A stretch of DNA of 64,000 nucleotides, taken from positions 1-64,000 of the forward strand of contig JAUOPI010000002.1 in the NCBI GenBank assembly GCA_030546905.1, written 5' to 3'. The stretch comes from Granulosicoccaceae sp. 1_MG-2023 (GTDB taxonomy: Bacteria > Pseudomonadota > Gammaproteobacteria > Granulosicoccales > Granulosicoccaceae). Every line of letters starts with the position of its first letter. The stretch's first letter is position 1. The notes below the pieces were generated by a model. It had not been told where the DNA came from. It searched no databases and worked only from the letters and a program-made list of their open reading frames with translations. A program made the translations under genes and the position numbers. This document shows positions 18,160 through 28,430 of this stretch, in pieces.

Positions 18160-18804
18160 ATGCAGAAATTTGAAGTAGAAACCGGTCTGGTCGCGCCGAT
18201 GGACCGGCCGAATGTGGATACGGATGCGATTATCCCGAAACAATATCTGAAGTCGATTAAGCGCGCGGGCTTTGGTCCGAACCTGTTTGACGACTGGCGT
18301 TATCTGGATCCGGGCGCGCCGGACGCAGACAACAGCCAGCGCCGCATTAACCCGGATTTTGTCCTGAACCAGCCGCGCTATGCAGGCGCGACAATCCTGT
18401 TGGCGCGGGAAAACTTCGGCTGCGGTTCATCCCGTGAACATGCCGTCTGGGCCTTGACCGATTACGGCTTCCGCGCTGTGATCGCGCCGGCTTTTGCCGA
18501 TATTTTCTACAACAATTCCTTCAAGAACGGCTTTTTGCCTATTGCTCTGAAAGAAGAGGAAGTGGATGCGCTGTTCAAAGCCTGTTTTGCCAACGAAGGC
18601 TACAGCCTGACCATTGATCTGGCAGCGCAGACGGTCAGCACGCCCGATGGCGAGGCTTACCACTTCGACATAGATCCGTTCCGCAAGCACTGTCTGCTTA
18701 ACGGTCTGGACGATATCGAACTGACCTTGCAGCACCGCGCCGAAATCGAAAACTACGAGGCCCGGCGCCGACAGGAAGCGCCCTGGCTGTTCGGCGGCGC
18801 CTGA
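18160..18804 (+). CDS. leuD: 3-isopropylmalate dehydratase small subunit LeuD
   Basis: LeuD is the swivel-domain subunit of isopropylmalate isomerase. The 214 residues begin [20 protein letters not shown] and hold the family segments [30 protein letters not shown] near residue 85 and FKNGFLPI. Ribosome binding site TGAGGAG lies nine bases before the ATG. Its partner leuC is directly upstream. Confidence 0.97.
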   Translation: MQKFEVETGLVAPMDRPNVDTDAIIPKQYLKSIKRAGFGPNLFDDWRYLDPGAPDADNSQRRINPDFVLNQPRYAGATILLARENFGCGSSREHAVWALTDYGFRAVIAPAFADIFYNNSFKNGFLPIALKEEEVDALFKACFANEGYSLTIDLAAQTVSTPDGEAYHFDIDPFRKHCLLNGLDDIELTLQHRAEIENYEARRRQEAPWLFGGA

Positions 18805-18967
18805 TCTGCGATGTGGCGGGTCCCGTGGATTCTGCGCGGGGCCGTGCGCGCATGCCCGGCACGACTTTTTACGATGTGCTATCGCATAAACGCCGCCGAC
18901 TGCGATACTATTAGCCGCTTAAATTTCCGGCTTTGCGCGGCTGAAGCCCTGACTTAGATAGCGAACT

Positions 18968-20047
18968 ATGACCCATAAAATTGCCATTTTGCCCGGTGAC
19001 GGGATCGGTCCTGAAATTATCCGTGAGGCCGTTAAGGTCCTGACCTGTCTGCGCGATCAGCACGGGCTTGATCTGAGCTGGCAGGAAGCGCCGTTCGGCG
19101 GCGCGGGCGTGGATGCCGCCGGTGATCCGCTGCCGGCCGAGTCGCTGGCACTGTGTCAGCAGAGTGCGGCCGTACTCTGCGGCGCCGTCGGTGGCCCGCA
19201 GTACGACAAGCTGCCGCGTGAACAGCGTCCCGAGCGGGGCCTGCTGCGTCTGCGCTCATCTATGGATTTGTTCTCCAATCTGCGCCCGGCGATTCTGTTT
19301 GAAGAACTGGCTGACGCATCGTCGCTCAAGCCTGAGCTTGTGGCCGGTCTGGATATCATGATCGTGCGTGAGCTGACCGGCGGGATCTACTTCGGCCAGC
19401 CGCGCGGCATTGAGACACTGGAAAACGGCGAACGCCGCGGATTTAACACCCTCGAATACCGCGAGTCGGAAATCAAACGCATTGCTCACAGCGCCTTCCG
19501 TACGGCCATGCAGCGCAACAAGCGTCTTTGCTCGGTAGATAAAGCCAATGTGCTGGAAGTGTCCGAACTCTGGCGTGAAATCTTCGAATCGGTTGCCACC
19601 GAGTACCCGGAAGTTGAGCTGTCTCACCTGTATGTGGACAACGCGTCCATGCAGTTGGTCCGCGCACCGAAACAGTTTGACGTGGTTGCCACCACCAATA
19701 TGTTCGGTGACATCCTGTCTGATACGGCGGCCATGCTGACCGGTTCGATCGGCATGTTGCCGTCGGCGTCGCTGAACGCGGACGGGCAGGGCATGTATGA
19801 GCCGATTCACGGTTCAGCACCGGATATCGCCGGCAAAGGCATTGCCAATCCGCTGGCGACGATTCTGTCGGTGGCGATGATGCTGCGTTACTCGCTGGGC
19901 GAAAACGCGGCCGCGGACAAGGTCGAAGCGGCAGTTAAGCAGACTCTGGCCAGCGGACTGCGTACCGCTGATATTGCCGCCGACGGCGATGCCGTCAGCA
20001 CCGAAACCATGGGTGATGCCGTCGTTGCGGCGTTGGCCTCACTGTAA
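18968..20047 (+). CDS. leuB: 3-isopropylmalate dehydrogenase LeuB
   Basis: LeuB oxidises and decarboxylates 3-isopropylmalate with NAD. The 359 residues contain [19 protein letters not shown] at the N terminus, [14 protein letters not shown] near residue 137, and the NAD/metal region [20 protein letters not shown] near residue 278. It is separated from leuD by 163 bases, with a -10-like TACTAT at 18906-18911, so it may have its own promoter. asd follows after 17 bases. Confidence 0.98.
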   Translation: MTHKIAILPGDGIGPEIIREAVKVLTCLRDQHGLDLSWQEAPFGGAGVDAAGDPLPAESLALCQQSAAVLCGAVGGPQYDKLPREQRPERGLLRLRSSMDLFSNLRPAILFEELADASSLKPELVAGLDIMIVRELTGGIYFGQPRGIETLENGERRGFNTLEYRESEIKRIAHSAFRTAMQRNKRLCSVDKANVLEVSELWREIFESVATEYPEVELSHLYVDNASMQLVRAPKQFDVVATTNMFGDILSDTAAMLTGSIGMLPSASLNADGQGMYEPIHGSAPDIAGKGIANPLATILSVAMMLRYSLGENAAADKVEAAVKQTLASGLRTADIAADGDAVSTETMGDAVVAALASL

Positions 20048-20064
20048 AACTGCAGGTAGTAGAA

Positions 20065-21087
20065 ATGAGCAAGACTTATGATGTTGCTGTCGTTGGTGCC
20101 ACCGGTGCTGTCGGCGAGACCATGTTATCCATCCTCGCGGAGCGGAAGTTTCCGGTCGGTAATGTATATGCACTGGCCAGTGAACGCTCGGCCGGTAAAA
20201 AGGTGCCGTTCGGCAGCAAACAGCTGACGGTGGAAAACCTCGACACCTTCGATTTCAGCAAAGTGCAGATCGGCTTGTTCTCTGCCGGCGGTTCGATTTC
20301 CGAAATTTACGCCCCGAAAGCGGCGGCGGCCGGCTGTGTGGTGATCGACAATACCTCGCAGTTCCGTTACGACGACGATATCCCGCTGGTGGTGCCGGAA
20401 GTGAATCCGCAGGCGATTGCCGACTATAAAACCCGCGGCATTATTGCCAACCCGAACTGCTCAACCATTCAAATGCTGGTGGCGCTTAAACCCATCCGCG
20501 ATGCGGTCGGGCTGGAGCGGATTAACGTTTGCACCTACCAGGCCGTCTCAGGTACCGGTAAGGAAGCGATCGAAGAACTGGCCGGCCAGACCGCCAGTTT
20601 GCTGAACGGACGTGACGCCGAAGCGGCGGTCTATCCGAAACAGATTGCATTTAATGCCTTGCCGCACATTGATGTTTTCCAGGACAACGGCTACACAAAA
20701 GAAGAGATGAAAATGGTCTGGGAGACCAAAAAGATCTTCGGTGATGACAGTATCCGCGTGAATCCGACCTGTGTGCGGGTGCCGGTGTTCTTCGGTCACT
20801 CCGAAGCGGTGCATATCGAAACACGCGATCCGATCACGGCTGAAGCGGCACGCGAGCTGCTGGAAAAAGCCGATGGTGTGGTGGTGATGGATGACCGCAA
20901 CGACGGTGGCTACCCGACCGCGGTGACCGAATCGGCCGGGCAGGATCCGGTTTATGTCGGGCGGATCCGCAGCGATATTTCCCACGAACGCGGGCTGGAC
21001 CTGTGGGTGGTGTCGGATAACGTCCGCAAGGGCGCTGCACTCAATAGTGTGCAGATAGCTGAAGTTTTGATAAAAGATTATATTTAA
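20065..21087 (+). CDS. asd: Aspartate-semialdehyde dehydrogenase
   Basis: The enzyme reduces aspartyl phosphate to aspartate semialdehyde for lysine, threonine, methionine and cell wall synthesis. The 340 residues show the NADP-binding start VAVVGATGAVGETMLSIL, the catalytic Cys in NPNCSTIQMLVALKPI near residue 130, and the His region RVPVFFGHSEAVHIET near residue 240. The length is that of the shorter class, not the 367-residue E. coli Asd. It lies 17 bases after leuB. Confidence 0.97.
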   Translation: MSKTYDVAVVGATGAVGETMLSILAERKFPVGNVYALASERSAGKKVPFGSKQLTVENLDTFDFSKVQIGLFSAGGSISEIYAPKAAAAGCVVIDNTSQFRYDDDIPLVVPEVNPQAIADYKTRGIIANPNCSTIQMLVALKPIRDAVGLERINVCTYQAVSGTGKEAIEELAGQTASLLNGRDAEAAVYPKQIAFNALPHIDVFQDNGYTKEEMKMVWETKKIFGDDSIRVNPTCVRVPVFFGHSEAVHIETRDPITAEAARELLEKADGVVVMDDRNDGGYPTAVTESAGQDPVYVGRIRSDISHERGLDLWVVSDNVRKGAALNSVQIAEVLIKDYI

Positions 21088-21112
21088 CCTATAGTTAAAA
21101 CATTTCTTTAAA

Positions 21113-21129
21113 GTTGTTCGACGAACAAC
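21113..21129. promoter_or_regulatory. Perfect 17-base palindrome upstream of fimV
   Basis: GTTGTTCG and CGAACAAC flank a single central A. The symmetry and size are those of a dimeric regulator site rather than a terminator, since no T-tract follows. It lies 26 bases after the asd stop and about 85 bases before the fimV signal peptide. The regulator is unknown. Confidence 0.55.
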
Positions 21130-21133
21130 CTGT

Positions 21134-21182
21134 AGTTCCATGGTTTGCTGCGGCCGGATCAGTCGCTGAAAGCCATGGAACT
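21134..21182 (+). other. Long inverted repeat in the fimV leader
   Basis: AGTTCCATGG at 21134-21143 is matched perfectly by CCATGGAACT at 21173-21182, and further pairs can form inside, leaving a loop of about 23-29 bases. In RNA this makes a stable hairpin ending about 33 bases before the likely fimV start. Confidence 0.5.
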
Positions 21183-21215
21183 TTCTTGTATTCAAGCGTA
21201 GCGAGATTTAGGACT

Positions 21216-24200
21216 GTGCGAAAATTAGCGACTGCTGTAGCGGTGAGTCTGGCCCTGGCCAGCACGGGTGCGAAGGCGTTGGGACTGGGTGAGATCGAGA
21301 TGCACTCGGCGCTCAACCAGCCTCTGGATGCCGAAATTCTTCTGAACTCGGTCGGCCCGGGCGAACTCGATGGGCTTCTTGTCCAGCTGGCTTCGCGGGA
21401 GGCTTTTGAGCGGGCGGGTATTGAACGGGCGCAGGCGCTGAGTGATCTGCGCTTTACTGTCGACAAGAAAAGCGACGGTACGCCATATATCAAAATCGGC
21501 AGCAGCAGTCCTGTGGTCGAGCCATTTCTGAATTTCCTCCTCGAGGTTGACTGGCAGAAGGGACGCATGATCCGCGAATACACCATTCTGCTGGATCCGC
21601 CGGTTTTCATGAATCAGGACGCGGTCTCTTCCGGTGTTAACGCACAGGCGCCGGAAGCGCTCGCGCAGACGGTTGCCGAACAGGATCTCGCCGTGCCGGT
21701 GGCAATCGAACGGGCCGGTGAACCGCTGCCTGAAATCGACGTGGTGATCGAAGACGAAATCGTCGATGTGGCAGACGACGAATACGTCGATGTGACTGAC
21801 GAATACGTCGTCAATGACATTGCCGACTTCGACGCCGGCGAAGAAGTCGTTATCGAGTCGATCGAAATCGAAGATGACGTGCCGACGATTACCGCTGACA
21901 CGGTCGCGACCGGCAGTGAAGAGGTCTTTCTGCTCGATGGTGTGCGCACCACCTCGACGGATATCCCGCTGGCAGAAACTTACCCGCTTGAGGGCGAAAG
22001 CCCTGTGTCCACCACTGTCGTGGAAGAGCGCTACAGCGACAGCGCAAGCGATTACAGCACCGCCACCCGTTATGACAGTGACGGCGCGCCGGAAGTATTG
22101 ATGGTCGGCGACAACGTCGAAGTCGGCAACGAGCCCGGTGAGGTGGTGTCCTCCTCCTACAGCTCAGCCGGCAACGATTACACCGTACAGCGCAACGACA
22201 CGCTGTGGGATATCGCCACGGCCAACCGTCCGTCCGACGTCTCTGTACAGCAGATGATGATCGCGCTGCTGCGTGCCAACCAGAACGCCTTCGTTGACAA
22301 CAACGCCAACCGCCTGAAGGCCGGCGCGATTCTGCGTATGCCGGCAGACGCTGAGATCCGTGCCGTCAGCCGCGGTGAAGCGGTTGCCGAAATGACTGAA
22401 CAGAACCGTCTCTGGCAGCAGTACCGCAATACCTTTGCCGGTTCCGCGGCCACCACCGTGCCGGCGGCTGAAACCGCCGATACGAGCGCGACAAGTGCCG
22501 GCAGCACTCCGGCTGAAAGCGGCGTGGAAGAGACGCAAAGCGAACGTGACACCGCTGCTGATACAAGCACTGCTGAGACAACAGCCGGACAGAGCACAGG
22601 CGGTGAACTCAATATCGTCGCCGAGCCCGATTCCACCGAAACCGATGCAAGCATGAATCAGGACAGCGCAGATGCGTCTGATAATGCGGTCGTTGCACGG
22701 GTTTCCACCGATATCGCGCTGGCTCAGGAAGAGCTTGCGGCCGAGCGCCTGCAGAAAGAAGAGTTGCTGGCACAGGCTGAAGATCTGACTCAGACCAACG
22801 AGCAGATGGAGCGCCTGATCGAGCTGCGTGAAAACGAGTTGGCGCAACTGCAGAGCCAGCTTGCCGAGCAGGGCGGCGAAATGCCGCTGGTCGATCCGGA
22901 AACTGACATTGAAGCCGAAGCCGAAGCCGACACCGAAGCCGGCACAACGGTCGAAACGATTGAGCCGCCGGTCACGCAAGTGCAGCCGATTGCCGATCAG
23001 CCTGAGCCGGGCTTCTTCGAAAAACTGCTGAAAGACCCGATGAAACTCATCGCTGGTCTGGGTGCGGCGCTGCTGGCGTTGCTGGCCGGTTGGTGGTTCC
23101 TGCGTCGTCGCCGCGAGGATGATGGCGAGGTCGTTTTCGAAGCCTCGGAAGACGATCTGTATGAGGATGACGTCTATGATGATGTCCACGACGACCATGA
23201 ACACATGGCCGCCGCAGGTGCATCAGATGACGACGCTGACACGGTTTATGCCACTGACGCCGGTGCCGCTGACGCGACCGCCGACATCATGGACGACACT
23301 GACCGCGACGGGCTTGATTCGGAAGATTTTCTGGAACATGCGGTCGATGATGAAATCGCCAAAGATGACACCATCTCTGAAGCCGACGTGTATCTCGCTT
23401 ACGGTCTGCACGGTCAGGCCGAAGATATTCTGACCAAAGCGGTTGATCGCGACCCGGAAAACGAAGGCTATTACGTCAAGCTGCTCGAAACCTACCACGG
23501 TCAGAAGAACGCGGAGCGTTTTGATGAAGTGGCCGGTCAGTTCCATGCCCGCTTCGGTGGCAGCAGCAACCCGGCCTGGGCGCGCATCGCTGAAATGGGT
23601 GCTGAGCTGAATCCGGATAACGACACCTACAAAGGCGACGGTGGCAGCAGTGCCGGCGTGGTCGCAGCCGCCGGTGCAGCCGGCGCCGCAGGCTTGGGTG
23701 CGCTGGCCGGTATGCTCGATAAAGAGCCGGCAGCGGACAGCACGCTGGCAAGCGACGAAGTCTATGACGAAACCAGCGACACTACGCAGATCATTGCGCC
23801 TCCGGGCGAATCTGCGGCGCTGAGTGAGCCGGAAGAAGAGTCTCTGCTGGATCAGAGCATTGATCCGGGCTTCTCTTTTGACGAAGCGGATCTGGAAGCG
23901 ACAGGTGACTTCTCCAAAATCGCCGCTGAAGTCAGCGACGAGATTCCGGAGGTCGCAAGTCCGGCTGCTCCGGCAGCGTCTGACGATGACAGTGGTCTGG
24001 ATTTCGGTTCGCTCAAGGATGCGGCTGCGGATAAAGCATCCACAGTCGGTGCCGCCGGTGCCGGTCTGGCCGCCGCTGTAGCCGGTGCTGTCGGTCTCGG
24101 TGGTGCGAAAGACAAAGACGATGCCGATCAGGGTATAGACTTCGATACCACCACCGGCTTCTCCGAAGACGGTGAGTACGGCAACCTCAGTGGTGATCCC

Positions 24201-24800
24201 GAACAGATCGCCGACAGCGCTAACAGCGGTCTTGACGGCTTGCTTGACGAGATTGCTGACGGTCAGGGCAGTGAAGGCAGCACCCGCGTGATCGGTGAGA
24301 ACCTTGTCGGTGGTGCGGCCGATGCCGCGCAGGAACTCGCAGCCGATACGGGCGACGCGATCGATGCCGGTCTGGATTTTGACGAATCCGTGCTGGATCT
24401 GTCCTCGCTGGATGCCGGCAACGGCGCCGCCGATGATGATCTGGAACTGGCCGGTACCTCCGAAGAGCTGACCCTGGATCTGGATCAGTTGTCACTGGAC
24501 GACGATCAGGGCGAGAGTGTCGATAGTCTGTTCGACCATACCGAGACGCTGGATACAGCCTTCGATCAGACTCAGGAGCTGGAAATTCCGGACCTGACGG
24601 CTAATGCCGATCTGACCGCCAGTGATGATTCCTCTGCGTTCGGTTCAACCAACGAGATGGAAACCATCCTGGACCTGGCCAAAGCCTATATCGACATGGG
24701 TGATAACGAGTCTGCCAGCAGTGCGCTGTCTGAGATCATCAAATCAGGCAACGAAGAGCAGAAGTCCATGGCGCAGGAGCTGATGAAGAAAATCAGCTGA
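21216..24800 (+). CDS. fimV: FimV/TspA-type pilus assembly hub protein
   Basis: FimV organises type IV pilus machinery and polar signalling in pseudomonads. The GTG at 21216 starts a clear signal peptide (MRKLATAVAVSLALASTGAK), giving 1194 residues; the frame runs 34 codons upstream from a TTG without protein-like sequence. In order: FimV N-terminal domain (GLGEIEMHSALNQPLDAEIL), acidic linker, LysM peptidoglycan-binding domain at about 318-370 (YTVQRNDTLWDIATANR), coiled coil at about 500-550, one membrane helix at about 608-630, a long acidic cytoplasmic region with a TPR-like part, and the conserved C-terminal FimV motif (TILDLAKAYIDMGDNESASS). The gene sits between asd and truA, as in pseudomonads. 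Confidence 0.93.
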   Translation: MRKLATAVAVSLALASTGAKALGLGEIEMHSALNQPLDAEILLNSVGPGELDGLLVQLASREAFERAGIERAQALSDLRFTVDKKSDGTPYIKIGSSSPVVEPFLNFLLEVDWQKGRMIREYTILLDPPVFMNQDAVSSGVNAQAPEALAQTVAEQDLAVPVAIERAGEPLPEIDVVIEDEIVDVADDEYVDVTDEYVVNDIADFDAGEEVVIESIEIEDDVPTITADTVATGSEEVFLLDGVRTTSTDIPLAETYPLEGESPVSTTVVEERYSDSASDYSTATRYDSDGAPEVLMVGDNVEVGNEPGEVVSSSYSSAGNDYTVQRNDTLWDIATANRPSDVSVQQMMIALLRANQNAFVDNNANRLKAGAILRMPADAEIRAVSRGEAVAEMTEQNRLWQQYRNTFAGSAATTVPAAETADTSATSAGSTPAESGVEETQSERDTAADTSTAETTAGQSTGGELNIVAEPDSTETDASMNQDSADASDNAVVARVSTDIALAQEELAAERLQKEELLAQAEDLTQTNEQMERLIELRENELAQLQSQLAEQGGEMPLVDPETDIEAEAEADTEAGTTVETIEPPVTQVQPIADQPEPGFFEKLLKDPMKLIAGLGAALLALLAGWWFLRRRREDDGEVVFEASEDDLYEDDVYDDVHDDHEHMAAAGASDDDADTVYATDAGAADATADIMDDTDRDGLDSEDFLEHAVDDEIAKDDTISEADVYLAYGLHGQAEDILTKAVDRDPENEGYYVKLLETYHGQKNAERFDEVAGQFHARFGGSSNPAWARIAEMGAELNPDNDTYKGDGGSSAGVVAAAGAAGAAGLGALAGMLDKEPAADSTLASDEVYDETSDTTQIIAPPGESAALSEPEEESLLDQSIDPGFSFDEADLEATGDFSKIAAEVSDEIPEVASPAAPAASDDDSGLDFGSLKDAAADKASTVGAAGAGLAAAVAGAVGLGGAKDKDDADQGIDFDTTTGFSEDGEYGNLSGDPEQIADSANSGLDGLLDEIADGQGSEGSTRVIGENLVGGAADAAQELAADTGDAIDAGLDFDESVLDLSSLDAGNGAADDDLELAGTSEELTLDLDQLSLDDDQGESVDSLFDHTETLDTAFDQTQELEIPDLTANADLTASDDSSAFGSTNEMETILDLAKAYIDMGDNESASSALSEIIKSGNEEQKSMAQELMKKIS

Positions 24801-24823
24801 GCCGGCGGCTTGCTTTGCTGATG

Positions 24824-24850
24824 GAAAAGGGCGCTTATGCGCCCTTTTCT
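24824..24850 (+). terminator. Terminator after fimV
   Basis: A perfect 11-pair stem, 24824-24834 with 24839-24849, around the loop TTAT. The descending arm includes four T. It separates fimV from truA. Confidence 0.8.
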
Positions 24851-24868
24851 GCGTTCGGGCGGGTGGTT

Positions 24869-24877
24869 TGCTATTAT
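24869..24877 (+). promoter_or_regulatory. Extended -10 promoter of truA
   Basis: TG at 24869-24870, one base, then TATTAT at 24872-24877, followed by a GC-rich discriminator. It stands just after the fimV terminator and 35 bases before the truA ATG. No clear -35 is seen. Confidence 0.5.
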
Positions 24878-24912
24878 CCGCGCCTGATTTCATTCCGGGT
24901 AGTAGGTGGCAG

Positions 24913-25692
24913 ATGCGTTACGCACTGGCGGTCGAGTACGACGGCGCCGCGTTCTGTGGTTGGCAGTTTCAGAAGCACTGCGTGTCGGTGCAGGAAGTGG
25001 TCGAGCGGGCCCTGAGTATTGTGGCCGATGAGCCGGTGCAGGTGGTCTGTTCCGGACGTACCGATGCGGGCGTCCATGCACGCGCTCAGGTCGTGCACTT
25101 TGACTGCAGCGCCGAACGGCCGGACCGGGCCTGGCTGATGGGGGCTAACGCCAATATGCAGGGGCGGGTGGCGATCCATTGGGGGCAGCGGGTGGCCGAT
25201 GACTTTCATGCCCGCTACAGCGCCTGCGGACGGCGTTACCGCTATGTCATCCTCAACCGTGTAGCCCGTCCCGGGCTGGCGCGCGGGCAGGTCGGCTGGG
25301 TCTATCCGCGCCTTGATCACGAAGCCATGCACGCCGCCGCACAGGCCCTGGTCGGTGAGTTTGATTTCACCTCCTTCCGTGCCGCCGGTTGTCAGGCCAG
25401 GCACGCGGTGCGCGAGATTTTCGCCATCCGCGTCTCGCGTGAAGGTGACTATGTCTATGTCGATATCGCGGCCAACGCCTTTCTGCACAATATGGTGCGG
25501 ATTATCGTCGGCAGCCTGATCCGCGTCGGCAAGGGTGAGGCGCCGGTTTCCTGGATCGGCGAGTTGCTGCAGCTGCGCGACCGTACCGCCGGCGGCGTGA
25601 CCGCCGTGCCCGACGGCTTGTACTTTCTCGGCGCCTGGTATCCGGAACGTTTCGGGATTCCCGATTTCAGTCAGGCTGTGACCACGTTTTAG
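24913..25692 (+). CDS. truA: tRNA pseudouridine synthase TruA
   Basis: TruA makes pseudouridine at positions 38-40 of tRNA anticodon stems. The 259 residues start at ATG 24913 behind AGGTGG; the catalytic Asp lies in SGRTDAGVHARAQVVHF near residue 54, and YRYVILNR and NAFLHNMVRIIVGSLIRVG are typical. trpF follows after 63 bases. Confidence 0.97.
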   Translation: MRYALAVEYDGAAFCGWQFQKHCVSVQEVVERALSIVADEPVQVVCSGRTDAGVHARAQVVHFDCSAERPDRAWLMGANANMQGRVAIHWGQRVADDFHARYSACGRRYRYVILNRVARPGLARGQVGWVYPRLDHEAMHAAAQALVGEFDFTSFRAAGCQARHAVREIFAIRVSREGDYVYVDIAANAFLHNMVRIIVGSLIRVGKGEAPVSWIGELLQLRDRTAGGVTAVPDGLYFLGAWYPERFGIPDFSQAVTTF

Positions 25693-25755
25693 GCCCAAAC
25701 ACCGCGTGATTTCTGTTATCTTTGCCGGTTTATCCCTTAGGCCTGCGGAGCGCGT

Positions 25756-26391
25756 GTGACAGCCCCCCGAATCAAGATTTGCGGCATCAGTACCCCGGAG
25801 GACGCGTGTTTTGCGGAGTCGCTTGGTGTGGATGCCATCGGTCTGGTTTTTCACGAAAAAAGCCCGCGCAATGTGTCCGTGGAGCAGGCCGGCGAGATTC
25901 TCGCGGCGCTCGGTGGTTTTGTCAGCGTGGTGGCCTTGTTTCACAACGCGCAGGCCGGCAAGGTAGCGGATATACTCGCGCTTTACCCGCAGCTGATCCC
26001 GCAGTTCCACGGCGATGAAAGCGTCGCCTATTGTGAGCAGTTCGCACGCCCCTATCTGAAAGCCTTCGGTATGGGCGGCGACGCGCCGCAGCTGAGTCAG
26101 ATTAACGCCCACCGGCGCGCCAGCGCGGTCCTGCTCGATGCCAATGCGCACGGGCAGGAGGGCGGTACCGGAGACGTCTTTGACTGGTCGCGGGTGCCGC
26201 AGGGGATCGAACGTCCGCTGATTCTGGCCGGTGGCCTGACGCCGGATAATGTCGCCGCTGCCGTGCGCGCATTGCCGTTATACGCGGTCGATGTCAGCAG
26301 CGGTGTCGAGTCTGCCCGTGGCGTCAAGGATCACGGGCTAATGAAAAAATTTGTCGAAAACACACGAGGTGCCAGTCGTGAAGTATTCTGA
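25756..26391 (+). CDS. trpF: Phosphoribosylanthranilate isomerase TrpF
   Basis: TrpF carries out the third step of tryptophan synthesis. The 211-residue stand-alone TIM barrel begins at GTG 25756 ([17 protein letters not shown]), with GCGGAG just upstream, and holds the catalytic Cys in [17 protein letters not shown], and the phosphate-binding [10 protein letters not shown] and [15 protein letters not shown] near residues 157 and 177. Its end overlaps the start of trpB by 14 bases. Confidence 0.97.
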   Translation: MTAPRIKICGISTPEDACFAESLGVDAIGLVFHEKSPRNVSVEQAGEILAALGGFVSVVALFHNAQAGKVADILALYPQLIPQFHGDESVAYCEQFARPYLKAFGMGGDAPQLSQINAHRRASAVLLDANAHGQEGGTGDVFDWSRVPQGIERPLILAGGLTPDNVAAAVRALPLYAVDVSSGVESARGVKDHGLMKKFVENTRGASREVF

Positions 26392-27583
26392 GCAGGACTT
26401 GCCGGACAAGTCCGGTCATTTTGGCCCTTACGGGGGAATGTACTTCGCTGAAACGCTGATGGATTCGGTGCTTGAGCTCGAAGAGGCCTACGAGAAATAC
26501 CGTCAGGATCCGGAGTTTATCGCCGAACTGGAGTGGGAACTGAAGCACTTCGTCGGACGTCCGAGTCCGCTCTACCACGCGCGGCGCTGGAGCCAGGAGC
26601 TCGGCGGTGCGCAGATCTATCTCAAGCGTGAAGACCTCAATCACACCGGTGCCCACAAGATCAACAACACAGTCGGTCAGGCTCTGCTGGCGCGGCGTCT
26701 GGGCAAGACCCGGCTGATTGCCGAAACCGGTGCCGGACAACACGGCGTGGCCTCGGCGACAGTGGCCGCGCGTTTCGGTTTGCCCTGTGTGGTGTATATG
26801 GGGGCCGAGGACGTGCAGCGTCAGGCGCCGAATGTGTTCCGTATGAAACTGCTGGGCGCGGAAGTGCGCGCGGTCGAATCCGGTTCACGGACTCTTAAAG
26901 ACGCGCTCAACGAGGCGATCCGTGACTGGGTCACCAATATCGACGACACGTTCTACATTATCGGCACGGTCGCCGGACCGCATCCTTATCCGAAAATGGT
27001 GCGCGACTTTCAATGCGTGATCGGCCGCGAAACCATTGTGCAGTCCGAAGATCTGTTCGGTCGCCAGCCGGATGCGCTGATTGCCTGCGTTGGCGGCGGC
27101 TCCAATGCGATCGGTTTGTTTCATCCGTATCTCGACTACGACAATGTTGAGATCTACGGCGTGGAAGCCGGCGGTGACGGGCTGGAAACCGGCCGGCATG
27201 CCGCGCCCCTGTGTGCCGGTAAGCCGGGCATCCTGCACGGCAACAAAACCTATCTGATGTCTGATGAATACGGCCAGATTATCGAAACCCATTCGGTGTC
27301 GGCGGGGCTTGATTACCCCGGCGTCGGCCCCGAGCACGCCTATCTCAAAGATATAGGCAGGGTCAACTACGTCGCCATCAACGACAAAGAAGCGATGGAA
27401 GCGTTTCATATGCTGACCCGCACGGAAGGCATTATCCCGGCGCTGGAGTCGTCGCACGCACTGGCGCAGGCGATCAAGCTGGCGCCGACCATGAGTCCGG
27501 ATAAGGTCATCGTGGTCAATCTCTCCGGGCGCGGGGACAAGGACATCAATACGGTTGCCAAACTTGAGGGGATTACGCTGTGA
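26378..27583 (+). CDS. trpB: Tryptophan synthase beta subunit TrpB
   Basis: TrpB condenses indole with serine using pyridoxal phosphate. The GTG at 26378 has GAGGT seven bases upstream, giving 401 residues ([20 protein letters not shown]). The PLP lysine lies in [17 protein letters not shown] near residue 92, with [17 protein letters not shown] and [12 protein letters not shown] as further family motifs. The start lies within trpF, and the stop overlaps trpA by four bases, as expected for the channelled TrpAB complex. Confidence 0.98.
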   Translation: MKYSEQDLPDKSGHFGPYGGMYFAETLMDSVLELEEAYEKYRQDPEFIAELEWELKHFVGRPSPLYHARRWSQELGGAQIYLKREDLNHTGAHKINNTVGQALLARRLGKTRLIAETGAGQHGVASATVAARFGLPCVVYMGAEDVQRQAPNVFRMKLLGAEVRAVESGSRTLKDALNEAIRDWVTNIDDTFYIIGTVAGPHPYPKMVRDFQCVIGRETIVQSEDLFGRQPDALIACVGGGSNAIGLFHPYLDYDNVEIYGVEAGGDGLETGRHAAPLCAGKPGILHGNKTYLMSDEYGQIIETHSVSAGLDYPGVGPEHAYLKDIGRVNYVAINDKEAMEAFHMLTRTEGIIPALESSHALAQAIKLAPTMSPDKVIVVNLSGRGDKDINTVAKLEGITL

Positions 27584-28386
27584 GTCGTATAGCCGCTTGT
27601 TTCACAAAAGCCGCCGCCGCGAAGCGCACGGTGCTGGTGCCCTATCTGATGGGCTGTGATCCGGATATGGAGCTGAGCCTGGCGCTGATGCATGCGCTGG
27701 TCGAAGCCGGCGCCGATATGCTCGAACTGGGCATGCCGTTCTCCGATCCGATGGCCGACGGGCCGGTAATCCAGGCCGCCTCGGAACGGGTGCTGGCCGC
27801 CGGTGTGCGGCTGCCGCAGATTTTTGAACTGGCCGCAAAATTCCGTGAGACCGATCAGGACACGCCGCTGATCCTGATGGGTTATGCCAATCCGATTGAG
27901 ATTACCGGACACGAAGATTTCGCCCGCCAGGCGCAGGCCGCCGGCGTCGATGGCGTCATTACCGTGGATATGCCGCCGGAAGAATCCGTCGATCTCAGTG
28001 CGTCATTTGAAAAGCACGCGATTGACCCTATTTTCCTGCTTTCGCCGACGACCCCGGATCACCGCATCGAAGCGGTCACGCAATACGGCCGCGGCTTTAT
28101 TTACTACGTTTCGCTCAAGGGCGTGACCGGTTCCAGTCAGCTGGATACCGGCGACGTTGCCGAGCGTGTCGGTCATATCAAAACGCTCACGGACTTGCCT
28201 GTCGGCGTGGGCTTCGGTATTTCCGATCCGGCCTCGGCCGCCAGTGTGGCGACGCTTGCCGATGCCGTGGTGGTCGGCAGTGCCATTGTGAAACGTATCG
28301 CCGCCTGCGGCACTGACCGGGCGCGTCTGCTCGAGGAAGTACCCGCGTTCGTCGGCTCCTTGCGACAGGCTATCGATCAGGCTTAA
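27580..28386 (+). CDS. trpA: Tryptophan synthase alpha subunit TrpA
   Basis: TrpA splits indole-3-glycerol phosphate and passes indole to TrpB. The 268 residues start at a GTG overlapping the trpB stop (GTGA). Catalytic Glu lies in [20 protein letters not shown] near residue 48 and Asp in [14 protein letters not shown] near residue 125; [11 protein letters not shown] and VGFGISDP are also seen. Translational coupling to trpB fits equal production of subunits. Confidence 0.97.
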   Translation: MSRIAACFTKAAAAKRTVLVPYLMGCDPDMELSLALMHALVEAGADMLELGMPFSDPMADGPVIQAASERVLAAGVRLPQIFELAAKFRETDQDTPLILMGYANPIEITGHEDFARQAQAAGVDGVITVDMPPEESVDLSASFEKHAIDPIFLLSPTTPDHRIEAVTQYGRGFIYYVSLKGVTGSSQLDTGDVAERVGHIKTLTDLPVGVGFGISDPASAASVATLADAVVVGSAIVKRIAACGTDRARLLEEVPAFVGSLRQAIDQA

Positions 28387-28430
28387 CCGGGCGCCTTGAC
28401 GCGCTCAGCAGAATACAGGTTGGATAACAA

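Noticed and set aside
22900-22950. GAAGCCGA-type repeats in fimV as a tandem repeat element
   Set aside because: They encode the acidic Glu/Ala linker of FimV and are imperfect; coding constraint explains them.
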